Below, in pieces: positions 24,195-33,616 of a stretch of 52,023 nucleotides of DNA; the stretch's first letter is position 1, and each line of letters starts with the position of its first letter. The notes beneath the pieces were generated by a model. It was not told where the DNA came from and did no database searches. It saw only the letters and a list, made by a program, of their open reading frames with translations. This DNA is from Clostridium sp. Cult3 (lineage in GTDB: Bacteria > Bacillota > Clostridia > Tissierellales > Tepidimicrobiaceae): contig NZ_PPXY01000018.1 of the NCBI RefSeq assembly GCF_021655115.1, positions 1 through 52,023 on the forward strand, written 5' to 3'. The position numbers and the translations under genes are program-made.

Positions 24195-25317
24195 AAGATG
24201 TAATCTAATAGATATGGCTGGTATATATGAAGAGATTAGGGATATAAGAGTAGAGGAGGGAAAGATAGTTGAAATTGCTAAGGATATAGACCCAGAAAGA
24301 TATAAGGATGCTAAAATAATAGATGCTAATAATAACCTTGTAACCCCTGGAATCGTAGAACCCCATTCGGAAATGGGAGTAAGAGAGCAGATATATAGAC
24401 ATGAAGGAAATGACTCTAACGAAGTAACAGATCCCATATTGCCCCAATTAAGAGCAATAGATGCTATAAACCCTACAGACGAAGGGATTAGAGTGGCAAG
24501 GGAATCTGGAGTAACTACAGTGGTAGCTGGTCCAGGGGATTCCAATCTAATAGGAGGTACCTTCGCAGCATTTAAAACCTATGGGAGTACCATTGACCAG
24601 ATGGTAATAGAAGATGAAATAGCATTTAAAGTATCCTTAGGAAACACTCCCAAAAAAGCTTATGGCAATAGGGATATGATGCCCAAAACCAGGATGGCAT
24701 CTGCCGCTATGATTAGAGAGGCCTTCATAAAGGCTAAAGAGTACCATAGACGATACCATTCAGATAATCCTCCTAAATTTGATATGAAGATGCATTCCCT
24801 AATGAGAATATATGATGGAATGCTAGTGAAGTTTACAGCCCATCAAGCCTATGATATAGTTACAGCTATAAGATTAGGTGAGGAATTTAATCTGAACTAT
24901 ACAGTAGATAAATGTAGCGAAGCTTACTTAATAGCAGATGAATTGAAAGAATTCAATCCAAAGCTTGTTATAGGACCTGCCTATGGAGGGAAACGGGATC
25001 ATGAAATAAGAAACAGGGATACTATAATAGGATCGGTAATGGAAAAGAGTGGTTTAGATTTCTGTATATCTACAGGACATCCTACGGTGGATATAAGTAT
25101 GACTATGGTTCAGACTATAATGATGCATAAAAAAGGATTATCTAGAAAAATTGCTCTAGAAGCTATGACCATTAATGCAGCCAATATGGTAGGTTTAGGA
25201 GATAGAATTGGTAGCATAGAAGTAGGAAAAGATGCAGATATAGTGATTTGGGATGGGGAACCTTTAGATTACTATACATCACCTAAGATGGTAATTATAG
25301 ATGGAAATATAATGTAG
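24181..25317 (+). CDS. Amidohydrolase paralogue with most metal ligands lost
   Basis: 378 aa, collinear with the preceding enzyme (VLIIKRCNLIDM at the start, GKDADIVIWDGEPLD at the end). Of the five ligand positions, H62 and H221 are kept, but the others are E64 (HSE for HCH), K244 (VDKCSEAY) and G299 (STGHPT). The frame is intact and highly conserved otherwise, so it does not look like a decaying gene. It may be a non-catalytic partner that forms a heteromer with the active paralogue, or an enzyme using one or no metal. GTG at 24181 is chosen because GGGAGATGAG lies upstream and the N terminus then matches the paralogue. Confidence 0.85.
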   Translation: MLIIKRCNLIDMAGIYEEIRDIRVEEGKIVEIAKDIDPERYKDAKIIDANNNLVTPGIVEPHSEMGVREQIYRHEGNDSNEVTDPILPQLRAIDAINPTDEGIRVARESGVTTVVAGPGDSNLIGGTFAAFKTYGSTIDQMVIEDEIAFKVSLGNTPKKAYGNRDMMPKTRMASAAMIREAFIKAKEYHRRYHSDNPPKFDMKMHSLMRIYDGMLVKFTAHQAYDIVTAIRLGEEFNLNYTVDKCSEAYLIADELKEFNPKLVIGPAYGGKRDHEIRNRDTIIGSVMEKSGLDFCISTGHPTVDISMTMVQTIMMHKKGLSRKIALEAMTINAANMVGLGDRIGSIEVGKDADIVIWDGEPLDYYTSPKMVIIDGNIM

Positions 25318-25346
25318 AATAAATAAATTTAAAAATCATTATTAAA

Positions 25347-25385
25347 AAATAGGAGACTTATTATAAAAAAAGTCTCCTATTTTTT
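25347..25385 (+). terminator. Terminator after the amidohydrolase pair
   Basis: AATAGGAGACTT pairs with AAGTCTCCTATT around an A/T-rich loop, followed by seven T. It starts about 30 bp after the stop. Confidence 0.85.
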
Positions 25386-25440
25386 ATGTTTTATTTGGTC
25401 TTTTGGTGGAAATAGTCATGGAGCCTTTTAGATTGATATA

Positions 25441-25691
25441 TATTTAACGGAATGCAAGAATAAATAAAAAACTTGCAAAAAATGCTTGTCATTATTAAAA
25501 GTTTATGTTAGAATTGTTTACAATATTATTTTTTAGATTTAAATAGATCAGGATAAATGCCAATGATATGCTTAATACCCTCAAAATATATATAAAGAAA
25601 GAATATTAATTTTATTAAGGGCAAAAAAACATAAGAATGCAAGTAGTTTTAAAAATGCAATAGCCAAATAAGAAACTTGCAATATTTAACG
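25441..25691 (+). promoter_or_regulatory. Promoter and TGCAAG/CTTGCA dyads of the citrate branch operon
   Basis: TTGTCA (25486-25491) and TAGAAT (25509-25514) are separated by exactly 17 bp, a strong sigma-A promoter with a start near 25521. Just upstream lies TGCAAG (25453) facing CTTGCA (25472). In the ~190-nt leader another TGCAAG (25639) faces CTTGCA (25676). Each dyad is flanked on its outer side by TATTTAACG (25441-25449 and 25683-25691), which suggests two copies of an operator for an unidentified regulator. The leader between them holds nothing else I recognise. Confidence 0.55.
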
Positions 25692-25708
25692 AATAGGGAG
25701 GAAGAACG

Positions 25709-27055
25709 ATGAACTACAGTGGAGTTGATACTATTAGACCAAATCTATTTAAGGAAGTATTTCCTTACTCAGAAATTCCAAAGATTAAATTTAACAATAT
25801 TCAATTACCAATGGAAATTCCCGAGGATATATGGATTACAGATACTACTTTTAGGGACGGACAACAATCCATGGCATCTATGACAGCAGAACAGATGGTT
25901 AAAATATATGATTATCTTCATCTATTAGATAATGGATCGGGGGTTATAAGGCAAACAGAGTTTTTCTTATATTCTCATAAGGATAGAAAGGCTGTAAAAG
26001 AGTGTATGGATAGAGGATATGATTTTCCCCAGATAACATCGTGGATTAGAGCTAACAAAGAGGATTTTAAGTTGGTAAAAGATATGGGGATTAAAGAAAC
26101 TGGCATATTGATGTCCTGTTCAGATTATCATATATTTCATAAACTAAATATGACTAGAAGAGAAGCAATGCATGCTTATCTATCTATCGCAGAATCTGCT
26201 TTAGAAAATGGTATTGTTCCTAGATGTCACTTTGAGGATATAACTAGAGCTGATTTCTTTGGATTTGTTGCCCCATTAGCAAAAAACTTAATGGAGTTAT
26301 CAGAAAAATATGGAATGCCTGTTAAGATAAGGGCTTGCGATACATTGGGAGTAGGAGTATCACATATGGGAGTAGAATTACCTAGATCGGTACCTGGGAT
26401 TATTCATGGACTAAGATATTATTGTCATGTCCCTTCAGAATCCATTGAATGGCATGGACATAATGATTTTAATGGAGTAGTTGTTAATTCCACTACATCT
26501 TGGCTATATGGAGGATCTTCTGTGAATGCTACATTGTTTGGCATTGGTGAAAGAACAGGAAATTGCCCTCTAGAAGCCATGATATTTGAATATGGACAAA
26601 TAAAAGGAAACACTAAAAACATGAATCTTAAAGTTATTTCCGATATAGTAGATTATTTTGAAAAAGAGTTAAATTATACAGTGCCACCACGTACGCCTTT
26701 TGTAGGTAGTGAGTTTAATGTGACAAGGGCTGGAATCCATGCCGATGGAATGTTAAAAAATAAAGAAATATATAACAGTTTTGATACTGAAAAGATATTA
26801 GGTAAGCCTCCAATAGTTGCAGTAAATGCATACTCTGGACTAGCTGGCATTGCAGCCTGGATAAATGGTTACTTTAGATTAGATAATAGGAATAAGATAA
26901 ATAAAAATGATCAAAGGATATTACCCATAAAGAAGTGGATCGATAGAGAATATGCCAACGGGAGGACTTCAAATATTAGAAACGATGAATTGCGTGATAT
27001 GACCTTAAAATGTATTCCAGATATTTTAGATAATGAAAAAGTCGAAGCTATTTAG
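25709..27055 (+). CDS. Probable (Re)-citrate synthase, DRE-TIM/isopropylmalate synthase family
   Basis: 448 aa. The DRE-TIM motif TDTTFRDGQQS is at residues 44-54, metal-site histidines H249 and H251 are in EWHGHNDFNG, and GERTGNCPLEAM follows. The LeuA regulatory C-terminal domain is absent. Length and pattern resemble (Re)-citrate synthase of Clostridium kluyveri rather than leucine-pathway LeuA. The next three genes encode aconitase, isocitrate dehydrogenase and pyruvate carboxylase, which argues strongly for condensation of oxaloacetate with acetyl-CoA. Homocitrate synthase is the main alternative. No Si-type citrate synthase is seen. GGGAGGAAG precedes the ATG. Confidence 0.82.
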   Translation: MNYSGVDTIRPNLFKEVFPYSEIPKIKFNNIQLPMEIPEDIWITDTTFRDGQQSMASMTAEQMVKIYDYLHLLDNGSGVIRQTEFFLYSHKDRKAVKECMDRGYDFPQITSWIRANKEDFKLVKDMGIKETGILMSCSDYHIFHKLNMTRREAMHAYLSIAESALENGIVPRCHFEDITRADFFGFVAPLAKNLMELSEKYGMPVKIRACDTLGVGVSHMGVELPRSVPGIIHGLRYYCHVPSESIEWHGHNDFNGVVVNSTTSWLYGGSSVNATLFGIGERTGNCPLEAMIFEYGQIKGNTKNMNLKVISDIVDYFEKELNYTVPPRTPFVGSEFNVTRAGIHADGMLKNKEIYNSFDTEKILGKPPIVAVNAYSGLAGIAAWINGYFRLDNRNKINKNDQRILPIKKWIDREYANGRTSNIRNDELRDMTLKCIPDILDNEKVEAI

Positions 27056-27077
27056 GACTAATATTGGAGGGAAGGAT

Positions 27078-28994
27078 ATGAAATTAACAGTAGCAGAAAA
27101 GATAATAAAGGAGCATCTAGTAACTGGAGAACTAACAAAAGGTAGGGAAATAGGTTTGAGAATAGATCAAACCCTTACTCAAGATTCTACAGGAACCATG
27201 GCTTACCTTCAGTTTGAAGCTATGGGTGTGAACAGAGTAAAAACGAAAAAATCTGTAGCTTATATTGATCACAATATGTTACAAACGGGACCAGAAAATG
27301 CAGATGATCACCTATATATACAAAGAGTAGCCAAAAAATATGGAATATATTTTTCAAAGCCAGGAAATGGAATATGCCATCAAGTTCATCTTGAAAGATT
27401 TGGAGTACCTGGTGAAACCCTACTAGGTTCGGATAGTCATACTCCAACTTGTGGTGGATTAGGAATGTTAGCTATAGGTGCTGGAGGTCTTGATGTGGCA
27501 GTGGCAATGGCAGGGGGAGAGTATTTTTTGACCATGCCCCAAATCGTCAAAGTAGAATTGAAAGGCAAGTTAAACCCTGGAGTATCGGCTAAGGATATAA
27601 TACTTGAAGTATTAAGGATATGTAAAGTAAAAGGCGGGCTAAATAAGATATTTGAATACTGTGGCAATGGAATCAAATATCTATCTGTACCTGAAAGAGC
27701 TACCATTACCAATATGGGAGCAGAATTAGGTGCAACTACTTCCATATTTCCTTCAGATGAGATAACCTATAGATTTTTAAAAATGCAAGGGAGGGAAAAG
27801 GATTATAGGGAATTAGTAGCTGATGAAGGAGCCAGTTATGATGATGAAATAATAATTGATCTTGAACAGTTGGAGCCCCTAGTAGCTTGCCCCCATAGTC
27901 CTGACAATGTGGTAGGTGTATCTGAATTAAAAGGTATAAAGGTAAATCAAGTAGCAATAGGTAGCTGTACCAACTCTTCCTATATGGATTTAATGAAGGT
28001 GGCCAATATTTTAGAAGGAAAAACCATAGCTGAAGATGTTTCTTTAGTTATTTCTCCAGGTTCAAAACAGGTATTAAATATGTTAGCGAAAAATGGAGCA
28101 TTGTCTAAACTGATCTCATCAGGTGCAAGAATATTGGAATGCGGATGCGGCCCTTGTATTGGGATGGGACAAGCTCCTAGTACCTATGGAGTTTCATTGA
28201 GGACCTTTAATAGAAACTTTAAGGGGAGATCTGGAACTACTTCAGCTAATGTATATTTGGTAAGTCCAGAGGTGGCCGCAGCTTCAGCTTTGACAGGATA
28301 TATTACCAATCCATTAGAATGTACTAAAAACATCCATATAGACGTACCGGAAAAGTTTTTAATAAATGACAATTTGATAGTTAGTCCGGCTGTAAAAAAT
28401 GAGGATATTGAAATAATTCGAGGACCAAATATAAAACCCTTCCCGAAAACTGATAGATTAGGGCAGGATATAAGGGGAAAAGTCTTAATAAAAGTAGGAG
28501 ATGATATTACCACTGATCACATTATGCCTTCTAATGCTAAACTTCTACCCTATAGATCTAATATTCCTTATCTGTCGGATTATTGTTTGACACCTTGTGA
28601 TCCGGAATTCCCTAAAAGGGCAAAGGAAAATAACGGAGGTATCATTATTAGTGGGGATAATTATGGACAGGGTTCAAGTCGGGAACATGCAGCATTAGTA
28701 CCACTATATCTAGGAATTAAGGCCGTTATAGCTAAATCCTTTGCAAGAATACACAAACAAAATTTGATTAATAATGGAATACTTCCTTTGATATTTTATA
28801 ATGAGGATGACTTTAATAGAATAGATATATTAGATGAATTAGCTATTGAAGATGTTTCAAAGCAGATAGAAGAAGATAGGATTTTAATAGAGAACAAGAC
28901 TAAAAATGAAGAATATGAATTATTTTTAGATATAACAGAAAGGCAGAGGAAAATACTTAAAGTAGGAGGCCTTTTAAATTTGATAAAACACTAG
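27078..28994 (+). CDS. Aconitate hydratase, compact LeuC-LeuD fusion type
   Basis: 638 aa. The N-terminal ~420 residues are LeuC-like, with cluster cysteines in GSCTNSSYMD and CGCGPCIGMGQAPS. The C-terminal ~170 residues form the swivel domain with DNYGQGSSREHAALVP and the ITTDHIMPS segment. This is the short (Aquifex-type) aconitase. It converts citrate to isocitrate between the upstream synthase and the downstream dehydrogenase. ATG at 27078 has GGAGGGAAGG upstream and follows the citrate synthase stop by 22 bp. Homoaconitase activity cannot be excluded by sequence. Confidence 0.9.
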   Translation: MKLTVAEKIIKEHLVTGELTKGREIGLRIDQTLTQDSTGTMAYLQFEAMGVNRVKTKKSVAYIDHNMLQTGPENADDHLYIQRVAKKYGIYFSKPGNGICHQVHLERFGVPGETLLGSDSHTPTCGGLGMLAIGAGGLDVAVAMAGGEYFLTMPQIVKVELKGKLNPGVSAKDIILEVLRICKVKGGLNKIFEYCGNGIKYLSVPERATITNMGAELGATTSIFPSDEITYRFLKMQGREKDYRELVADEGASYDDEIIIDLEQLEPLVACPHSPDNVVGVSELKGIKVNQVAIGSCTNSSYMDLMKVANILEGKTIAEDVSLVISPGSKQVLNMLAKNGALSKLISSGARILECGCGPCIGMGQAPSTYGVSLRTFNRNFKGRSGTTSANVYLVSPEVAAASALTGYITNPLECTKNIHIDVPEKFLINDNLIVSPAVKNEDIEIIRGPNIKPFPKTDRLGQDIRGKVLIKVGDDITTDHIMPSNAKLLPYRSNIPYLSDYCLTPCDPEFPKRAKENNGGIIISGDNYGQGSSREHAALVPLYLGIKAVIAKSFARIHKQNLINNGILPLIFYNEDDFNRIDILDELAIEDVSKQIEEDRILIENKTKNEEYELFLDITERQRKILKVGGLLNLIKH

Positions 28995-29031
28995 GTATTT
29001 TTTAGACCTAATTTGAAAGGAGAATAAATAC

Positions 29032-30033
29032 ATGGCATACAATATAACATTGATTTTGGGGGATGGCATAGGTCCAGAAGTGATGTCCTCTACACGAAAA
29101 ATCATCGATGCTACTGGCGTGGACATTAATTGGGAAATAGTTGAAGCAGGGGCTACTACTGTAGAGGCCCAAGGTACTCCTCTTCCAGAATCGGTTTTAA
29201 CAAGTATAAGGAATAACAAAGTAGCGTTAAAGGGACCTATAGCTACTCCCATCGGTGTAGGATTTAGATCCGTCAATGTAAAAATAAGACAAGAATTAAA
29301 TTTGTTTGCTAATATAAGGCCAATAAAATCCTATGATGGAATCGATTGTATTCATGAGGATGTGGATTTTATAATAGTCAGGGAGAATACAGAGGATCTA
29401 TATTCAGGTATAGAGCATAAGGTAGGAGAAGATGCAGCGGAAAGTATAAAGATCATTACCCGAAAAGCCAGTGAAAGAATATGTAGATATGCCTTCCAAC
29501 TCTGCAAAACTCAACACAGAAAAAAAGTTACACTAGTCCATAAAGCAAATATAATGAAATTATCTGATGGTTTGTTTTTAGAATGTGGAAGAGAAATTGC
29601 TAGAGAGTATAAAGATATAGGGTTTGAAGACATAATAGTAGATGCAATGGCAATGAAACTTGTCCAGTTTCCCCAAAATTTTGATGTAATAGTAGCTCCT
29701 AATCTATATGGAGATATATTATCTGATTTATCAGCAGGACTTGTAGGAGGATTAGGCTTAGCACCTGGTGCTAATATTGGTAAAGACATTGCTGTTTTTG
29801 AACCTGTCCATGGTTCAGCGCCAGATATTGCAGGCAAAAATTTGGCAAATCCTACCTCGGCTATACTATCAGGAGTAATGATGCTAAAATATATTGGTGA
29901 GGTTCATGCTGCAACAGAGATTGAGAAAGCTTTAACTAATACATTTAGAGAGAAGAGTAGTAGGACCCTAGATCTAGGAGGGAATCTTGGAACTAGAGAA
30001 TTTACAATGAAAGTTATTGAGAATATGAAATAA
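29032..30033 (+). CDS. icd: NAD-type isocitrate dehydrogenase
   Basis: 333 aa of the decarboxylating dehydrogenase family. The substrate loop reads RSVNVKIR (S80, N82, R86), the SxNxxxR pattern of isocitrate rather than isopropylmalate enzymes. NTEDLYSGIEH follows. The coenzyme site HGSAPDIAGK has Asp265-Ile266 where NADP enzymes have Lys-Tyr, so NAD is predicted. It makes 2-oxoglutarate from isocitrate. AAAGGAG precedes the ATG, and it lies 37 bp after the aconitase stop. Confidence 0.9.
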   Translation: MAYNITLILGDGIGPEVMSSTRKIIDATGVDINWEIVEAGATTVEAQGTPLPESVLTSIRNNKVALKGPIATPIGVGFRSVNVKIRQELNLFANIRPIKSYDGIDCIHEDVDFIIVRENTEDLYSGIEHKVGEDAAESIKIITRKASERICRYAFQLCKTQHRKKVTLVHKANIMKLSDGLFLECGREIAREYKDIGFEDIIVDAMAMKLVQFPQNFDVIVAPNLYGDILSDLSAGLVGGLGLAPGANIGKDIAVFEPVHGSAPDIAGKNLANPTSAILSGVMMLKYIGEVHAATEIEKALTNTFREKSSRTLDLGGNLGTREFTMKVIENMK

Positions 30034-30090
30034 CACTTTAACCAGATAAGTATGCTATTATCTACGAATTTATATATGGAGGTGTTGGAG

Positions 30091-33000
30091 ATGAAGAAAA
30101 AATTTAAAAAGGTATTGGTGGCTAATAGAGGGGAAATTGCCATTAGGATATTTAGGGCTTGTAGTGAACTAGGTATAAGAACTGTAGGTATATATTCTGA
30201 TGAAGACAAAAACTCCCTATTTAGAACAAAAGCAGATGAATCCTATCTAATAGGGGAAAATAAAGGTCCAATAGAAGCCTATTTAAATATCGATGAAATA
30301 ATAAATCTTTCATTGAAAAAAGGAGTAGATGCTATCCATCCAGGCTATGGATTTTTGTCTGAAAGCCCAGAGCTTGCAAGAAAATGTGAAGAAGTAGGTA
30401 TTGAATTTATAGGTCCTACTTATGATATGATGGTGAATCTAGGTGATAAGATAAAATCTAAAAAGGTAGCAAATAGCGTGGGAGTGCCAACTATTCCAGG
30501 AATAGAGAAGGCGGTGCTTTCAGAGGAGGATGCTATACAATTTGCAGATTATTGTGGCTACCCAGTTATGCTAAAGGCTGCGGCTGGTGGTGGCGGAAGA
30601 GGTATGAGGGTAGTAAAGGATGAGAAGGATTTAATAAGAGAGTATTATAGCGCCAAAAATGAAGCTAAGAAGGCTTTTGGCATTGACGATATATTTATTG
30701 AAAAATATCTTGAGAAACCCAAACATATAGAAGTTCAAATTTTAGGAGATAAATATGGGAATATAGTTCACCTATATGAAAGGGATTGTTCCATACAAAG
30801 GAGACACCAAAAAGTTATTGAATATACTCCGGCATTCTCTATTACAGAAGAGCAGAGACAGAAAATATGTGATGATGCGGTGAAAATTGCAAAGGCTGTT
30901 AACTATAGAGGAGCAGGAACTGTGGAATTCCTATTGGATAAGTATGGCAACCATTATTTCATCGAAGTTAATCCTAGGATACAGGTGGAACATACCGTTT
31001 CTGAAATGGTTACTGGAATAGATATAGTACAATCACAGATTTTAATAGCTGAAGGATACCCTCTTGATTCTAAGGAGATAGGAATTAAAGGGCAGGAGGA
31101 TGTGGAACCTAGGGGATATGCTATCCAATGTAGGGTAACTACAGAAGATCCATTAAACAACTTTTCTCCAGATACAGGTACTATTGATATATACAGGACT
31201 GGCTCTGGATTTGGAATAAGGCTTGATGGAGGTACTGGATTTACTGGTGCAACTATAAGCCCCTATTATGATAGTCTATTAGTAAAAGTTACTGCCTGGT
31301 CTAGAACTTTTGAAGATGCGGTAAGAAAAGTTAATAGGACATTAAGAGAAGTAAAGATTAGAGGGGTAAAAACAAATATCCCATTTTTAATAAATGTATT
31401 AAACCATGAAGAATTTTTAAGTGGTAAATGTGATACTGGATTTATTAACTATAATCCAGAGCTATTTGAAATAAGTACTAAGGCTGATATAGAGCTTAAG
31501 GTACTTAATTATATAGGAGAAAAAGTAATAAATGAAACAAAAGGACATAAACCGGATTTCAATATACCAAGAGTGCCAAAGGTAGAAATACCTGGAGAAC
31601 TTTATGGCACCAAACAAATATTAGATGAATATGGACCTGATGGACTAATTGAATGGATTAATAATAGGGAAGGCCTATTATTGACGGATACCACTATGAG
31701 GGATGCTCATCAGTCCTTAATGGCTACTAGAATGAGAACTACTGATATGTTGAGAATTGCAAAGGCAACTTCTGTATTGGGAAAAGATTTGTTTTCATTA
31801 GAAATGTGGGGTGGAGCCACCTTTGATGTATCCTACAGGTTTTTAAAAGAATCCCCATGGACTAGATTGGAACTCCTAAGGAAAAAGATACCTAATATAT
31901 TGTTCCAAATGTTGTTAAGAGGCTCCAATGGAGTTGGATATAGAAATTATCCAGATAATGTTATAAGGGAATTTGTAAGGGAGTCGGCAGATAGGGGAGT
32001 AGATGTTTTTAGGATATTCGATTCATTAAATTGGCTAAAAGGAATGGAAGTTGCTATAGATGAAGTACTAAAAGCAGGTAAAGTAGCCGAAGCTTGCATA
32101 TGTTATACTGGAGATATTTTAGATGATAGTAGGGATAAGTATTCCCTAGACTATTATGTAAAGACTGCAAAGGAAATAGAGAAGACTGGAGCCCATATAC
32201 TGGGAATTAAAGATATGTCTTCTCTTCTAAAACCCCATGCAGCATATAAGCTTATCAAAGCATTGAAGAATGAGATTAGCATACCAATCCATCTTCATAC
32301 TCATGATACTAGTGGGAATGGTATAGCAACTGTATTAATGGCAGCTCATGCTGGTGTAGATATAGTGGATACTGCTTTTAATAGTATGGCAGGATTAACA
32401 AGTCAACCAGCATTAAACTCAGTAGTTGCAGCTTTAGAACATACGGATAGAAGTACGGGGCTTAATTTAGATGAGTTACAGCTACTTTCAGATTATTGGG
32501 GTGATATAAGGCCAATATATAGTAAATTTGAATCGGAGCTGAAATCAGGAACTACAGAAATATATAAGTATGAAATTCCAGGAGGCCAATATTCTAATCT
32601 TAGGCCACAGGTGGAAAGCTTTGGATTAGGCCATAGGTTTGAAGAGGTAAAAGAAATGTATAAAGCTGTAAACGAAATGCTTGGAGATATTGTAAAGGTA
32701 ACGCCTACTTCAAAGGTAGTAGGGGATCTAGCTATATTTATGGTCCAAAACGATCTAACACCAGAAAATATCTACGATAAGGCAAAGGATATGGCTTTTC
32801 CAGATTCAGTAGTATCATATTTTAAGGGAATGATGGGCCAACCTATGGGAGGTTTTCCTAAAAAACTTCAAAGATTAGTATTAAAAGGCGAAGAACCTAT
32901 AACCTGTAGACCAGGAGAACTACTTGAACCAGAAGATTTTGAAAATATAGAGAAGTATTTAATAGAAAACTATAATATGATTCCAGAGAGAAAGGATGTA

Positions 33001-33522
33001 TTATCTTTTGCATTATATCCTAAGGTGTTTGAGGACTATTTAAAATATATAGAAGAACAAGGGGATTTCAGTAGAATGAGTAGCGATATATTCTTCTATG
33101 GATTAAGAGAAGGTGAAACTGGGGAGGTAGAATTTGTAGAAGGGAAAACTTTAGTAATAAAACTTTTGGAAATTGGCAGATTAGATGATGAAGGATATAG
33201 AACCCTTTACTTTGAAGTCAATGATAGTAGAAGAGCCATAAAAGTTTTTGATAAGGCAAGTAATATAGTAAAAGAAGAAGTCTATACCCAGATGGCAGAC
33301 AAGGATGACAAGTTTCAGATTGGAGCGAGTATTCCAGGAGTAGTAGCAAAAGTTTTAGTAAAACCTGGCGATCAAGTAGAAGAAAACCAATCGATAGCCA
33401 TAATAGAAGCTATGAAAATGGAAACCAATGTATCTGCATCGGTTGCAGGTACTGTAAAATCTATAGTTGTTAAAGAAGGGCAAAATGTAAAAACGGGAGA
33501 ATTATTGATGTTACTGGAATAG
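30091..33522 (+). CDS. pyc: Pyruvate carboxylase
   Basis: 1143 aa, a full single-chain enzyme. The biotin carboxylase domain covers ~1-450 (VLVANRGEIAIRIFRA, AAAGGGGRGMRVV, EVNPRIQVEHTVSEM). The carboxyltransferase runs from ~530 to 800 (LTDTTMRDAHQSLMATRMRT, LHTHDTSGNG). The PC tetramerisation region follows, and the C-terminal biotin carrier has EAMKMETN with biotinyl lysine K1109. It supplies oxaloacetate to the citrate synthase in the same operon. ATG at 30091 has GGAGG about 12 nt and GGAG 1 nt upstream; an ATG at 30052 is in frame but unsupported by homology. Confidence 0.96.
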   Translation: MKKKFKKVLVANRGEIAIRIFRACSELGIRTVGIYSDEDKNSLFRTKADESYLIGENKGPIEAYLNIDEIINLSLKKGVDAIHPGYGFLSESPELARKCEEVGIEFIGPTYDMMVNLGDKIKSKKVANSVGVPTIPGIEKAVLSEEDAIQFADYCGYPVMLKAAAGGGGRGMRVVKDEKDLIREYYSAKNEAKKAFGIDDIFIEKYLEKPKHIEVQILGDKYGNIVHLYERDCSIQRRHQKVIEYTPAFSITEEQRQKICDDAVKIAKAVNYRGAGTVEFLLDKYGNHYFIEVNPRIQVEHTVSEMVTGIDIVQSQILIAEGYPLDSKEIGIKGQEDVEPRGYAIQCRVTTEDPLNNFSPDTGTIDIYRTGSGFGIRLDGGTGFTGATISPYYDSLLVKVTAWSRTFEDAVRKVNRTLREVKIRGVKTNIPFLINVLNHEEFLSGKCDTGFINYNPELFEISTKADIELKVLNYIGEKVINETKGHKPDFNIPRVPKVEIPGELYGTKQILDEYGPDGLIEWINNREGLLLTDTTMRDAHQSLMATRMRTTDMLRIAKATSVLGKDLFSLEMWGGATFDVSYRFLKESPWTRLELLRKKIPNILFQMLLRGSNGVGYRNYPDNVIREFVRESADRGVDVFRIFDSLNWLKGMEVAIDEVLKAGKVAEACICYTGDILDDSRDKYSLDYYVKTAKEIEKTGAHILGIKDMSSLLKPHAAYKLIKALKNEISIPIHLHTHDTSGNGIATVLMAAHAGVDIVDTAFNSMAGLTSQPALNSVVAALEHTDRSTGLNLDELQLLSDYWGDIRPIYSKFESELKSGTTEIYKYEIPGGQYSNLRPQVESFGLGHRFEEVKEMYKAVNEMLGDIVKVTPTSKVVGDLAIFMVQNDLTPENIYDKAKDMAFPDSVVSYFKGMMGQPMGGFPKKLQRLVLKGEEPITCRPGELLEPEDFENIEKYLIENYNMIPERKDVLSFALYPKVFEDYLKYIEEQGDFSRMSSDIFFYGLREGETGEVEFVEGKTLVIKLLEIGRLDDEGYRTLYFEVNDSRRAIKVFDKASNIVKEEVYTQMADKDDKFQIGASIPGVVAKVLVKPGDQVEENQSIAIIEAMKMETNVSASVAGTVKSIVVKEGQNVKTGELLMLLE

Positions 33523-33553
33523 ATTTTGTGAAAAATTATGTAAAAGACTATTA

Positions 33554-33600
33554 TTGAATTATATGGCACATAAATGATATAATCTAAATAGGATTATATC
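33554..33600 (+). promoter_or_regulatory. Promoter with a perfect 9-bp dyad over the -10 region
   Basis: TTGAAT (33554-33559) and TATAAT (33578-33583) are 18 bp apart. GATATAATC (33576-33584) and GATTATATC (33592-33600) are exact reverse complements with a 7-nt gap, placed over the -10 box and transcription start. The dyad ends directly at the ribosome binding site of the repeat-protein gene, so it could be an operator or an RNA hairpin that hides the start. Confidence 0.5.
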
Positions 33601-33616
33601 GGAGGTGGGCCTTAGG

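Noticed and set aside
24012-24545. Minus-strand frame of about 180 codons over the amidohydrolase junction
   Set aside because: It is the shadow of two well-supported coupled genes and its translation looks like low-complexity hydrophobic noise.
25709-27055. 2-isopropylmalate synthase (LeuA) of leucine biosynthesis
   Set aside because: The leucine-binding C-terminal domain is missing, and the neighbours are aconitase, isocitrate dehydrogenase and pyruvate carboxylase rather than leuBCD. The dehydrogenase has the isocitrate SxNxxxR loop.
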